DNA of 64,000 nt from Balneola sp. (GTDB taxonomy: Bacteria; Bacteroidota; Rhodothermia; Balneolales; Balneolaceae), in NCBI GenBank assembly GCA_002696035.1, contig NZQV01000015.1:1-64000 (forward strand), given 5' to 3'. The notes under the pieces are model-generated. The model saw nothing but the letters and a program-made list of their open reading frames with translations, was not told where the DNA came from and ran no database searches. The position numbers and the translations under genes are program-made. This document shows, piece after piece, positions 15,670-23,937 of this stretch. Each line of letters opens with the position of its first letter. Position 1 is the first letter of the stretch.

Positions 15670-16323
15670 ATGAGAAACCAAAGAAAAACACCGAAGGCAG
15701 ATCTTAAAAGATCATACACGGTTTATCTGGAAGCAGGATTGATTGTTGCTCTGCTTGTTATGATCACTGCCGTAAAAGTAAATCTGGAAACGAAGCCAGC
15801 CCAGGCGATTGCTCTTGATGAGCAGGAAGTAGTGGAAATGGAAGAAGTTGTTCAGACCAAACAAATTGAAACTCCACCTCCACCACCACGTCCACCGGTC
15901 CCGGTTGAAGTTCCCAATGATGAGATCATTGAAGATGAAATGATCGACCTTGATGCGGAACTTGATATGGATGCGCCCATGGATCTTCCACCCCCTCCTC
16001 CTGAAGAAGAAGAAGAAGAAGATTTCTTTGTAGTAGTAGAGCAAATGCCTCAATTAAAAGGTGGCATGGCTAAACTTCAGGGAAGTGTAAAATATCCTGA
16101 AATGGCTCGACGAGCCGGTATTGAAGGCCGTGTAACCGTTCAGTTTATTGTGAATGAACAAGGGGAAGTTGAAAATGCCCGTGTTGTTCGCGGTATTGGC
16201 GGTGGTTGTGATGAAGAAGCACTCAAAGCCGTACAAAAAGCAGAATTTGCGCCAGGTATGCAACGCGGTCGTCCGGTTCGTGTACAGTATGCTCTTTCAA
16301 TTAACTTCCGCTTAGAGAACTAA
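15670..16323 (+). CDS. TonB-family energy transducer (second of three)
   Basis: This 217-aa protein has an N-terminal segment (NQRKTPKADLKRSYTVYLEAG) and one transmembrane helix. A Pro-rich stretch (TPPPPPRPPVPVEVP) and a very acidic segment with PPPPPEEEEEED follow. The C-terminal TonB domain includes EQMPQLKGGMAKL, YPEMARRAGIEGRVTVQFIV, RGIGGGCDEEALKAV and the terminal strand VQYALSINFRLEN. ATG 15670 is preferred over the TTG five codons upstream. It is closely related over its whole length to the next gene, a clear tandem duplication. A hairpin terminator follows its stop codon. Confidence 0.92.
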   Translation: MRNQRKTPKADLKRSYTVYLEAGLIVALLVMITAVKVNLETKPAQAIALDEQEVVEMEEVVQTKQIETPPPPPRPPVPVEVPNDEIIEDEMIDLDAELDMDAPMDLPPPPPEEEEEEDFFVVVEQMPQLKGGMAKLQGSVKYPEMARRAGIEGRVTVQFIVNEQGEVENARVVRGIGGGCDEEALKAVQKAEFAPGMQRGRPVRVQYALSINFRLEN

Positions 16324-16351
16324 GCACTAGAGTATTTATCAGTATCTATTT

Positions 16352-16388
16352 TTAAAAAGGTGAAGTCATATAGGCTTCACCTTTTTTA
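16352..16388 (+). terminator. Rho-independent terminator after the second tonB-like gene
   Basis: AAAAAGGTGAAG (from 16355) pairs with CTTCACCTTTTTT (to about 16387) across a short loop and ends in a T-run, about 30 bp after the stop codon. Confidence 0.9.
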
Positions 16389-16597
16389 TTTCTACAGTTT
16401 TCTCCCTCACTTTTCTTATTCCAAATCTTCATTTCCCTTCTCCTGAATTTTTCGTGAAACAATTTCCCACTTCACCAGTTAGTATTAAGTATGCTAACAC
16501 CTAAGCAAATAACACTATACACCTTAGACCACTATACAAACGATTTACGAGTTTCATGTGTTCTATCCCTATAATCGCGAACTAAATCTGCCTAGCC

Positions 16598-17254
16598 ATG
16601 AATAATAAAAGAAAAAATCCTGACGCTGATTTAAAACGCTCATATACAATCTATTTACAGTTCGGCCTCATCGCGGCTCTTCTGATCATGATCGGAGCTG
16701 TAAAAATGAACTTAGAAACGGAACCTCCTCAGCAAGTGGTTCTCGATGAACAGGAGGTCGTAGAAATGGAGGAAGTCGTCCAGACCGAGCAAGTTGAAAC
16801 GCCTCCACCTCCGCCACGTCCACCCGTGCCCGTTGAGGTTCCAAATGATGAGATCATTGAAGATGAAATGATCGACCTTGATGCGGAACTTGATATGGAT
16901 GCTCCCATGGATATGCCTCCTCCGCCAGAACAAGAAGATGACGGCGAAGAAGATTTCTTTGTTGTGGTAGAACAAATGCCCCAACTGAAAGGAGGCATGG
17001 CTGAATTACAGCGAAACGTAACCTATCCTGAAATGGCTCGGAATGCAGGAATTGAAGGTCGTGTAACCGTTCAGTTTATTGTAAATGAACAAGGTGACGT
17101 TGAGAACCCCCGTGTTGTTCGTGGTATTGGCGGTGGTTGTGACGAAGAAGCTTTAAAAGCAGTAAAGCAAGCGGAGTTTGAACCTGGCATGCAACGAGGC
17201 CGGCCGGTTCGTGTTCAATATTCCCTTTCCATTAATTTCCGACTCGATAACTGA
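16598..17254 (+). CDS. TonB-family energy transducer (third of three)
   Basis: This 218-aa tandem paralogue of the preceding gene has the N-terminal NPDADLKRSYTIYLQFG, a transmembrane helix, TPPPPPRPPVPVEVPNDE, and an acidic block (EQEDDGEEDFFVVVEQMPQL). Its TonB domain has YPEMARNAGIEGRVTVQFIV, RGIGGGCDEEALKAV and VQYSLSINFRLDN. The long linker between the Pro-rich and acidic parts is identical in the two copies, while the ends of the acidic block differ. It has its own upstream gap (274 bp after the previous stop) and its own terminator, so the copies can be expressed separately. Partner ExbBD proteins must be encoded elsewhere. Confidence 0.92.
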   Translation: MNNKRKNPDADLKRSYTIYLQFGLIAALLIMIGAVKMNLETEPPQQVVLDEQEVVEMEEVVQTEQVETPPPPPRPPVPVEVPNDEIIEDEMIDLDAELDMDAPMDMPPPPEQEDDGEEDFFVVVEQMPQLKGGMAELQRNVTYPEMARNAGIEGRVTVQFIVNEQGDVENPRVVRGIGGGCDEEALKAVKQAEFEPGMQRGRPVRVQYSLSINFRLDN

Positions 17255-17279
17255 TCGATCGGAGCAAGAAGTATCAACA

Positions 17280-17311
17280 GGCATGATCGAAAACGGTCAT
17301 GCCTTTTTTTA
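17280..17311 (+). terminator. Rho-independent terminator after the third tonB-like gene
   Basis: GGCATGA (17280-17286) and TCATGCC (17297-17303) form the stem, followed by seven or more T. The convergent Nudix gene ends at 17309, so it may serve both directions. Confidence 0.88.
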
Positions 17312-17734
17312 TGTGGTGAATTTTCTCAGCACCTTTTTGAGGTTCTCATAGCCGGCTTTATTTCGGGCTTCCGAAACAGGCATCCATTCTACAGCCTCAA
17401 TGCCCTCTGCTTTTTGTGGAGTAAAGGTCTCCGGGGTTGTAAAGATCATGGAATACCAGTAGGTAGTCTTCCCCATTATCTTCTTCCCTTCAGGATATTC
17501 ATGATAGGTCGTATCGATTTCACGGACTATGGCAGGAAGACTGCTTCCAACTTCTTCCGCCACTTCGCGGACAGCACACATAGGAATACTCTCCCCGGGT
17601 TCCAGCTTTCCTTTTGGCAGGTCCCAGACTCCATTCCTGAAGATCATTAGCACTTTTGGTTCAGAATTTCCTTCAGAATAACGAAATACTACACCGCCGG
17701 CCGCTGCAATCGGCTCTATTTCCGGCTTAGTCAT
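17309..17734 (-). CDS. Nudix hydrolase
   Basis: This cytoplasmic pyrophosphohydrolase of about 141 aa cleaves a nucleoside diphosphate linked to another moiety. The Nudix box is complete: GKLEPGESIPMCAVREVAEEVG (shown here in two parts: GKLEPGES and REVAEEVG), preceded by GVWDLPKGK. The frame is open to 17791, but the ATG at 17734 (MTKPEIEPIAAAGG) overlaps the end of the upstream DUF1844 gene by eight bases (ATGACTAA), a typical coupled start, so I chose it. The substrate cannot be told from the sequence; the AAGGVVF...WDLPKGK form is common in MutT/diadenosine-polyphosphatase-like members. Confidence 0.92.
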   Translation of the reverse strand: MTKPEIEPIAAAGGVVFRYSEGNSEPKVLMIFRNGVWDLPKGKLEPGESIPMCAVREVAEEVGSSLPAIVREIDTTYHEYPEGKKIMGKTTYWYSMIFTTPETFTPQKAEGIEAVEWMPVSEARNKAGYENLKKVLRKFTT

Positions 17735-18065
17735 TTTCTTTTTCGGCGTCGCCTGAACCTGAATCTTTTGCCTTCTTAGATTCTTCCGCATAGTTCAACC
17801 TAAGATTGGTCAGTGTTTGCTCAAGATATCCCGAGGCCTCGTTAGAAAGGTTTCCTTTGGTATATTTTTTTAACATTCCCAGTGTATCGATGGCATACTT
17901 TGCAGAAGACAGATCTTTTTCCATCTCTTGCGTAGCAGGATTTTGAATTTTACCCAGGCCCATCATCGCAATTTGCTGGTGCTGCTGTATCAGCATCATG
18001 AACAACAGTTGTTCTTGTTGCTCTTCATTCAAATTCTCACCGTTCTTATTCATCTCTTCTTTCAT
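17727..18065 (-). CDS. DUF1844 family protein
   Basis: This 112-aa, mostly helical, charged protein matches DUF1844 by its central part: FMMLIQQHQQIAMMGLGKI, then AKYAIDTLGMLKKYTKGNLSNEASGYLEQTLTNLRLNY. The ends are hydrophilic (KEEMNKNGENLNEEQQEQ at the start, KKAKDSGSGDAEKEND at the end). DUF1844 has no known function. It is first in a two-gene leftward operon with the Nudix hydrolase, whose start overlaps its stop codon. It is divergent from the DUF1015 gene, 108 bp away. Confidence 0.88.
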   Translation of the reverse strand: MKEEMNKNGENLNEEQQEQLLFMMLIQQHQQIAMMGLGKIQNPATQEMEKDLSSAKYAIDTLGMLKKYTKGNLSNEASGYLEQTLTNLRLNYAEESKKAKDSGSGDAEKEND

Positions 18066-18173
18066 ATTATGTTCAATAATTATTGGCTGAAACTGTCAGG
18101 TTTCAAATTTAATAAAGTTCAATTTTATGTACATTATCGACCTTGAAGGATAACCAAAATTGCACACATTTTT

Positions 18174-19385
18174 ATGGCCATAGTAAAGCCTTTTAAAGCC
18201 TGGAGACCAAAACCTGAATTCGCCCCAAAAGTAGTCAGTGTTCCTTATGATGTCATCAACACCACCGAAGCCCTGGAACTTGCAGAAGGTAAACCCAACA
18301 GTTACCTGCATGTGATCCGACCAGAGATAGACCTCCCCAAAAACACTTCTGTCTACGACGAGAGCGTGTATGTAAAGGGAAGCGAGAATCTCAGCAAATT
18401 GCTGCAATCGGAGGTTATGCTTCAGGAAGATAATGAGGCCTTATACATTTATCGGCTTGAGATGGATGGCCGTACCCAAACCGGCTTTTTTGGATGTGTG
18501 AGCGTAGAAGATTATAACAACGACCGAATTGTAAAGCACGAGCTTACCCGCCCCGATAAAGAAGATGACCGAACCAAACACATCATCACACAAGAAGCCC
18601 ACCCGGAACCGGTGATGCTGACTTTCCGGGATTCTGAGAATATCTCTTCTTCCATTGATGAGTTTGTGGAAGGGAGTGAACCGATTTACGACCTCACCAC
18701 AGAAGACGACATCACCCATACCATTTGGAAAGTGGAGAAAACATCTTCCTACGTTGAAGCCTTTGCCCGCATCCAAAACCTCTATATAGCCGATGGTCAC
18801 CACCGTTGTGCAAGTGCTGCCCGGGCTGCCGAGAAATTTGCTTCCCAAAATCCGGAGCATACTGGAAATGAAAGCTACAATTTTTTTCCCGCTGTGATCT
18901 TCCCCACTGAACAGCTTCATATCCTGGCCTACAACAGAGTTGTGCTTTCAATCCCGGATAATTTCCTGGAGTTGCTTGGGGAAAAATTCGAGATTCAAAA
19001 GAAGGCCAAACCTACTCCTCCCAAAAAGGGAATGATCTCATTGTATCTTAACGACAATTGGTATGGCATTAGCTTAAAAGCTCCAAGGAATGATGATCCC
19101 GTTTCAGAACTGGATGTCTCTCTGCTGCAAGATCAGATCCTGGAACCCATGCTGGGCATCAAGGACCAACGTACCGATCCAAATATCGATTTTGTGGGAG
19201 GAATTCGCGGTACCGATGAACTTGAGAAACTGGTGGATAACGGCGAGGCGGCAATGGGTATCAGCATGTATCCCACAAGTATTGAGGAGCTGCTTGCAGT
19301 TTCTGATGCCGGACAGTTGATGCCGCCTAAGTCCACCTGGTTTGAGCCCAAACTTCGTTCCGGATTTCTTATTCATACTTTTTAA
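18174..19385 (+). CDS. DUF1015 family protein beside serC
   Basis: This 403-aa cytoplasmic protein matches DUF1015 (PFKAWRPKPEFAPKVVSVPYDVI, LTRPDKEDDRTKHI, NLYIADGHHRCASAARAAEK, GGIRGTDELEKLVD). The ADGHHR motif (about residues 205-210) resembles the DGHHR active-site motif of ParB/Srx-fold proteins, including the free-serine kinase SerK; the link to that fold is my inference. It lies 24 bp upstream of serC on the same strand, an arrangement that suggests work in serine or phosphoserine metabolism. Function has not been shown by anything in this sequence. Confidence 0.88.
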   Translation: MAIVKPFKAWRPKPEFAPKVVSVPYDVINTTEALELAEGKPNSYLHVIRPEIDLPKNTSVYDESVYVKGSENLSKLLQSEVMLQEDNEALYIYRLEMDGRTQTGFFGCVSVEDYNNDRIVKHELTRPDKEDDRTKHIITQEAHPEPVMLTFRDSENISSSIDEFVEGSEPIYDLTTEDDITHTIWKVEKTSSYVEAFARIQNLYIADGHHRCASAARAAEKFASQNPEHTGNESYNFFPAVIFPTEQLHILAYNRVVLSIPDNFLELLGEKFEIQKKAKPTPPKKGMISLYLNDNWYGISLKAPRNDDPVSELDVSLLQDQILEPMLGIKDQRTDPNIDFVGGIRGTDELEKLVDNGEAAMGISMYPTSIEELLAVSDAGQLMPPKSTWFEPKLRSGFLIHTF

Positions 19386-19409
19386 TTCACCACTCATTCA
19401 CTCATCACT

Positions 19410-20489
19410 ATGAAACGTGTTCACAATTTTAGTGCAGGTCCTGCTGCCCTTCCTACCGAAGTACTTGAGATCGTTAAAGACGAACTTCTGGATTACCAGA
19501 AAACAGGTACTTCCATCATGGAGAAAAGCCACCGTGGCAAAGAATACTCCGAAGTGGATGCTCAAGCAAAGGAACGTCTTACTCGTATCCTCGGCCTCAA
19601 AGACGATTTTCATATTATGTTTTTGCAAGGAGGCGCAAGTGCACAGTTCATGCAAGTTCCCATGAATTTTTTGGGGGAAGGTGAAACAGCCGATTACATC
19701 AACACCGGTGTTTGGTCGAAGAAAGCCATCAAGGAAGCTAAATTATTTGGAAATGTTCATGTCCCTTTTTCTGATGAAAGTGAGCAGTTCTCCCACATTC
19801 CTGATGACAGTGAACTTCAACTTTCGGAAAATCCGCGTTACGTTCACTTCACCTCCAACAACACCATCTACGGAACACAATTTCAGGCTGAACCGAAATC
19901 AAACGGGGCGCCTTTGGTTTGTGATGCTTCTTCCGACTTCCTTTCCCGTGAAATTGATATCGATCGGTATGGAGTGATCTATGCCGGAGCCCAAAAAAAT
20001 CTGGGGCCGTCGGGTGTCACTGTAGTCATCGTTCGTAAAGATCTTCTCAACACAGCTGATAAAACCGGGATTCCCACCATCCTGGACTATCACACACACG
20101 CTGAACGAATCTTTAATACGCCCCCCACTTTTGCGGTATATATGGTGAATTTGGTGCTGCAATGGTTTGAAGAAAAAGGCGGAATTTCCTATTTCAAAAA
20201 GCTAAATGATCAAAAAACTGAGCTACTTTACGGCAGTATCGACTCGGATGACTTTTATCGTGGCACTGCTCGATCCGATTCTCGTTCCAAAATGAACGTC
20301 ACCTTCCGGTTGCCCTCCGAGGAGCTGGAATCAAGATTTCTGAAAGAAGCAGGAGAAAATGGTATGGTTGCTTTAAAAGGTCACCGAAGTGTGGGTGGAA
20401 TCCGGGCGAGTATCTATAATGCGTGTCCACTAGGATCGGTGAAAGCTTTGACTGATTTCATGAAGCACTTCCGGGATAAAAACGGGTAG
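19410..20489 (+). CDS. serC: Phosphoserine aminotransferase
   Basis: This 359-aa PLP enzyme converts 3-phosphohydroxypyruvate plus glutamate to phosphoserine (serine biosynthesis; also used in pyridoxal phosphate synthesis in some bacteria). The N-terminus VHNFSAGPAALPTEVLE is typical. Others are SIMEKSHRGKEY, LQGGASAQFMQVPMN, and the PLP-lysine in IYAGAQKNLGPSGVTVVIV (about 190-208). HRSVGGIRASIYNACP near the C-terminus binds the phosphate of the substrate. It follows the DUF1015 gene by 24 bp. No serA or serB gene lies nearby. Confidence 0.96.
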   Translation: MKRVHNFSAGPAALPTEVLEIVKDELLDYQKTGTSIMEKSHRGKEYSEVDAQAKERLTRILGLKDDFHIMFLQGGASAQFMQVPMNFLGEGETADYINTGVWSKKAIKEAKLFGNVHVPFSDESEQFSHIPDDSELQLSENPRYVHFTSNNTIYGTQFQAEPKSNGAPLVCDASSDFLSREIDIDRYGVIYAGAQKNLGPSGVTVVIVRKDLLNTADKTGIPTILDYHTHAERIFNTPPTFAVYMVNLVLQWFEEKGGISYFKKLNDQKTELLYGSIDSDDFYRGTARSDSRSKMNVTFRLPSEELESRFLKEAGENGMVALKGHRSVGGIRASIYNACPLGSVKALTDFMKHFRDKNG

Positions 20490-20611
20490 CTAAGTAACCT
20501 CAGTTCGATATAAAATATCCTCATAGTGCGTAAAAAATAACATTGGGGCATTTCCGTACAGACTGGAAACTAAATATTACCAAGAGTTGATTTCATTTCT
20601 TGATTGAATAA

Positions 20612-20640
20612 TAAGATTCCCACCTTCGCGGGAATGACCT
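20612..20640. repeat. Short palindromic repeat (ATTCCC...GGGAAT)
   Basis: ATTCCC and GGGAAT flank ACCTTCGC at 20616-20635, followed by GACC. It lies between convergent serC and rhomboid genes and may act as a terminator stem or belong to a dispersed repeat family; no T-tract. Confidence 0.6.
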
Positions 20641-20663
20641 TATACTAAATGCGGGAATAGAAA

Positions 20664-21257
20664 TTAGAGTAACCCGAATACCGTCAGAAAATGGTCGATA
20701 GTGTTGGGGACGAAGAGGATGAGGTATAGAAATCCCCAAACGGCGCCGGCAATATGGGCTTCGTGGTTGATCCTTCCTCCTTTTTTACTGGCATAAACAC
20801 TATAGGCCAAAAACAGCCCTCCAAAAATAATGGAAGGAATACCAATGGGGATAAACATAATGTATATCGGTTGCAGAGGAAAAAGCAGAATAAAGCCGAA
20901 CAGCACAGCTTCCACGGCTCCAGAAGCACCCACCGTTGCAAACTCCGGATTGTCTTTATGCTGATATACTGAAGGCAGGCTCGATATGATCAACCCTGAA
21001 AAATAAAGCAGCAGCAAATGCAGCGGACCTATGCTTTGCTCCAAAACAGGACCAAAGAAAAAGAGCACGAACATATTCAGGAACAAGTGTCCCATTCCGG
21101 CATGTACAAATCCGGAGCTTACCAATTCGTGCCAGGTATTCTCGCGGACAACACGATGCGGCATCAGCATAAATTTATCAAATAGCTGTGGAACCGCGTA
21201 TAAAGCAGCGAGTGAAACTACTACATTTGCAATGATCAGGGAAAGGGTTACCAACAT
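20664..21257 (-). CDS. Rhomboid-family intramembrane serine protease
   Basis: This is a 197-aa inner-membrane protease with about six transmembrane helices. The rhomboid marks are WHELVSSGFVHAGMGHLFLNMFVLFFFG (the L1 loop and the HxxxN helix), the catalytic Ser in VGASGAVEAVLFG (about 122-134), and the catalytic His in HEAHIAGAVWGFLYL near the C-terminus. It is the minimal six-helix form without extra domains. It is transcribed alone, convergent with serC. Its substrate is unknown. Confidence 0.94.
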   Translation of the reverse strand: MLVTLSLIIANVVVSLAALYAVPQLFDKFMLMPHRVVRENTWHELVSSGFVHAGMGHLFLNMFVLFFFGPVLEQSIGPLHLLLLYFSGLIISSLPSVYQHKDNPEFATVGASGAVEAVLFGFILLFPLQPIYIMFIPIGIPSIIFGGLFLAYSVYASKKGGRINHEAHIAGAVWGFLYLILFVPNTIDHFLTVFGLL

Positions 21258-21350
21258 AGGTTTTTTTGTTTTAAATGAAGGTAAGATGATAACTGTTGTG
21301 TTGCAGAATAATTGAAAAGAATCGTAACTTAAATCTCAGATTTTCTTAAT

Positions 21351-21422
21351 GCCGAAGTAGCTCAGGGGTAGAGCAATTCTCTCGTAAAGAATAGGTCGTC
21401 GGTTCAAATCCGATCTTCGGCT
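21351..21422 (+). tRNA. tRNA-Thr(CGT)
   Basis: A complete 72-nt cloverleaf: acceptor GCCGAAG/CTTCGGC, D-arm GCTCAGGGGTAGAGC, anticodon arm ATTCT-CTCGTAA-AGAAT with anticodon CGT, variable AGGTC, T-arm GTCGG-TTCAAAT-CCGAT, discriminator T, no encoded CCA. A strong hairpin terminator follows within 10 bp. Confidence 0.95.
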
Positions 21423-21428
21423 CATAAA

Positions 21429-21466
21429 AAAAGCCCCCGCACATAGTTTACGTGCGGGGGCTTTTA
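21429..21466. terminator. Bidirectional terminator between tRNA-Thr and the S74-domain gene
   Basis: GCCCCCGCAC (21433-21442) pairs with GTGCGGGGGC (21452-21461), flanked by an A-run on the left and a T-run on the right. It can end both the tRNA transcript and the leftward gene. Confidence 0.93.
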
Positions 21467-21485
21467 AGTTTTAGTTCGATTTACG

Positions 21486-23918
21486 TTACTTCTTTACACT
21501 TACACCGTTTGGTGATTTAGAAACTGAACTATTCTGGCCTAATAACTTTTCGATCTGTGCCAGTCTGTTTTCGAGCTCATTTTGCTTATCAGCGTTGGCC
21601 TGAAGTGCTGCATTCTCATTTTGCAGATTCAGGATCTGAGTATTCAGCTCTTTCACTGCTTCGATGAGTACGGCAGTCATCTGTGCATAGTTGACCGATT
21701 TCATACCATCTTCATCGGTGTAAACGAACTCAGGGAATACTTCTTCAACTTCCTGAGCGATCAAACCCGTTTGCTGTTCACTGGATCTTTTTTCGTCCTT
21801 CCAGTTATAGGTTACTCCACGCATTTGAAGTGTTTTCTCTAGCCCTTCTTCCAATGTTTCGATATTGGTTTTTAGACGACGGTCTGAAGTTTGGTTTACA
21901 GAAGTTGCAGTAATGGTTCCACTATTTCCACTGATATTAATGGTCTGATTCCCTCCGGAGTACATTTCAAAAATAGAACCACCATTAGAGTCATGATTTA
22001 ACACAAAACCATTTGTATAAGACTCTTGTCCACCACTGATACTACCTGCAGAAATCTGGTTATATTGGTCTTGGTTGGTATCTCCTGATATAATCAAGGA
22101 ACCGCCATTAGAGACGATATTTCCGCTTTCACCATCCAGGTTAATCATTTCTTGCGATGTTTGACCAGTGATGTTGGTTTTTAGCAGAGAAAGTGACGCC
22201 CATTCGTCGGTACCGTTACTTGCTACTCCTAAGAAAGCGTTGTTTAGGTACCAGCCATTGCCATCTTCAGTACTGCCAAAAAGCTGAAAAAATGGAAGAT
22301 CGGTATTTTCCCATTGTTGTCCACCCATTTGAATATTTGGAGTGGAATTTCCGTACAGCATCATTTCTACAGACTCTCCCGTTGGATCGTTGCCGGCAGG
22401 ATCGTTGGCTACATTAATGTCAAAAATATTTCCCTTGCCATCAATTCCTCGCTGTGTAGTTTGCAGGTGGAAGAAAGGTACTTCATTCTCGTTATCATTC
22501 TTACGGGCACCGAAATTCACCAACTGTACATAAGGATCCGCAGAAGACCCTTCCATAAAGAAGTAAGGAAGACCATCATTCCAGGCTGCAAATCCGGTTA
22601 ACGTTGCGCCGGTAAATTCCCCTGCCTCATCGTAGCCAACGATCTGCATGAAACCACCTTCGTTATTGGTACCGAACCATCCAATATTATTGTCATTGGT
22701 GTCGTAGTAATACATGTTACCTTTGCCATTAGTATTGGTAGCCATAACTGCTGCTCTGTTTCCATCAGCATTGTTTAACTGAAGTCTTCTAACATCTGTG
22801 AGGTTAGTAATATCACCGCCGGCTAATGGTTCTCCATTCACCGTAAAATTACCGTTAACATTTACATCCCCATCAAAATAACCGGCGTAATTTTCAACAC
22901 CGTCCCAGGCTGCTCCATACACTCCATAGTTAATTCCAGGTCCCCATGCTCGTCCTGCAACTCCATAGTTTTTTGTTGAATCTGTAGAACCTGCATGAGA
23001 CAATCCTGCAACTCCGTAATTCACTTTTCCGGCATCTCCGAAAGCTTCAGCCTCAAGACCGGAGTTATTCCAAGTATTTCCTGTAGCACTTCCTCTGACT
23101 CCAAAATTTATGGAACCTTCTCCATAGCCTTCACCTTCGTCACCATTGCCTTCACCAAAAGAGTAACCTAATGCTCCATAGGTGTATTTTGCTTTAGATG
23201 CCGCTTGTCCATAAATACCATATCTGCTTCCGGTAGTAGCCTCTCGATTTATTGCTGAGCCGAGTACACCTAATTGTGCTCCCGTTCCAATACCGGAGGC
23301 AACTCCATACATACCATACATATTGTTTGAATTCGTTGCTGTGGAAGTTGCGGTCCCAGTCACTCCATAGTTTACTCCATCGGTACTTGCATTCCCACGA
23401 ATGGCTGTTAGCCCTTCAGTTCCTGTAGCATTTACGATAAAGGATGTATCGCCTTCACTCGAGTTGAGTTCAATATTTGTCAACAATCCGCCACCACCGG
23501 AGCCATTCACCACATCCTGAGCCACCAATGCATAAGGCACGGAAAGCAATCGGGTGGTTCCCAGTTCTTCATATTCTTCTCCGCCGGCAGGGTCTATCTC
23601 CAGCTTCACATAGTAGTTGTCGGATGCCCAGTTGATACCTGAAAAATTATCTTCAGAAGTTCCTTCTCCGATCACGATCTGGAATGAACCCACTCCGGAT
23701 GTGGTAGGATTCTGAACCTCAGTATATACTGCTGTGCCATCTTCGGCACCCTGGATCACGCTTACGCGCACACCCAATTCGGTATTGGTGATCAGCTCAC
23801 CATTGGCATCTCTGGCTACCGCCTGGAAATTGAAACCTTGCGGCACCTGGGCCATAACATCTGTTGCGAATAAAAGTATCGCAACCAAAAACATCATTTT
23901 TGTAACTAACTTATTCAT
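21486..23918 (-). CDS. Secreted protein with C-terminal S74 (endosialidase chaperone-like) domain
   Basis: This is a protein of about 810 aa with a signal peptide (KLVTKMMFLVAILLFATDVMAQ). An N-terminal domain (VPQGFNFQAVARDANGELI, about 25-150) is typical of Bacteroidota surface proteins. A long Gly/Asn/Ala-rich repetitive region follows (NYGVTG, NYGVAG, NYGVYG units). The C-terminal intramolecular-chaperone domain begins TSDRRLKTNIETLEEGL (about 695) and ends in a Leu/Asn coiled coil (LNTQILNLQNENAALQ). S74 domains trimerise phage tail-spikes and usually cut themselves off at the Ser-Asp junction; SD is present. ATG 23918 is chosen because AAGGA sits 9 nt upstream; the frame also has an ATG at 23933. 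It follows a small T9SS-sorted gene by 19 bp in a leftward operon. A trimeric surface fibre is likely; ligand unknown. Confidence 0.85.
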   Translation of the reverse strand: MNKLVTKMMFLVAILLFATDVMAQVPQGFNFQAVARDANGELITNTELGVRVSVIQGAEDGTAVYTEVQNPTTSGVGSFQIVIGEGTSEDNFSGINWASDNYYVKLEIDPAGGEEYEELGTTRLLSVPYALVAQDVVNGSGGGGLLTNIELNSSEGDTSFIVNATGTEGLTAIRGNASTDGVNYGVTGTATSTATNSNNMYGMYGVASGIGTGAQLGVLGSAINREATTGSRYGIYGQAASKAKYTYGALGYSFGEGNGDEGEGYGEGSINFGVRGSATGNTWNNSGLEAEAFGDAGKVNYGVAGLSHAGSTDSTKNYGVAGRAWGPGINYGVYGAAWDGVENYAGYFDGDVNVNGNFTVNGEPLAGGDITNLTDVRRLQLNNADGNRAAVMATNTNGKGNMYYYDTNDNNIGWFGTNNEGGFMQIVGYDEAGEFTGATLTGFAAWNDGLPYFFMEGSSADPYVQLVNFGARKNDNENEVPFFHLQTTQRGIDGKGNIFDINVANDPAGNDPTGESVEMMLYGNSTPNIQMGGQQWENTDLPFFQLFGSTEDGNGWYLNNAFLGVASNGTDEWASLSLLKTNITGQTSQEMINLDGESGNIVSNGGSLIISGDTNQDQYNQISAGSISGGQESYTNGFVLNHDSNGGSIFEMYSGGNQTINISGNSGTITATSVNQTSDRRLKTNIETLEEGLEKTLQMRGVTYNWKDEKRSSEQQTGLIAQEVEEVFPEFVYTDEDGMKSVNYAQMTAVLIEAVKELNTQILNLQNENAALQANADKQNELENRLAQIEKLLGQNSSVSKSPNGVSVKK

Positions 23919-23937
23919 AGGGTTGTCCTTCATTCAA

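Noticed and set aside
21486-23918. Prophage remnant suggested by the S74 domain
   Set aside because: No phage structural, lysis or integrase gene is near; signal peptide and operon partner fit a cell-surface protein.
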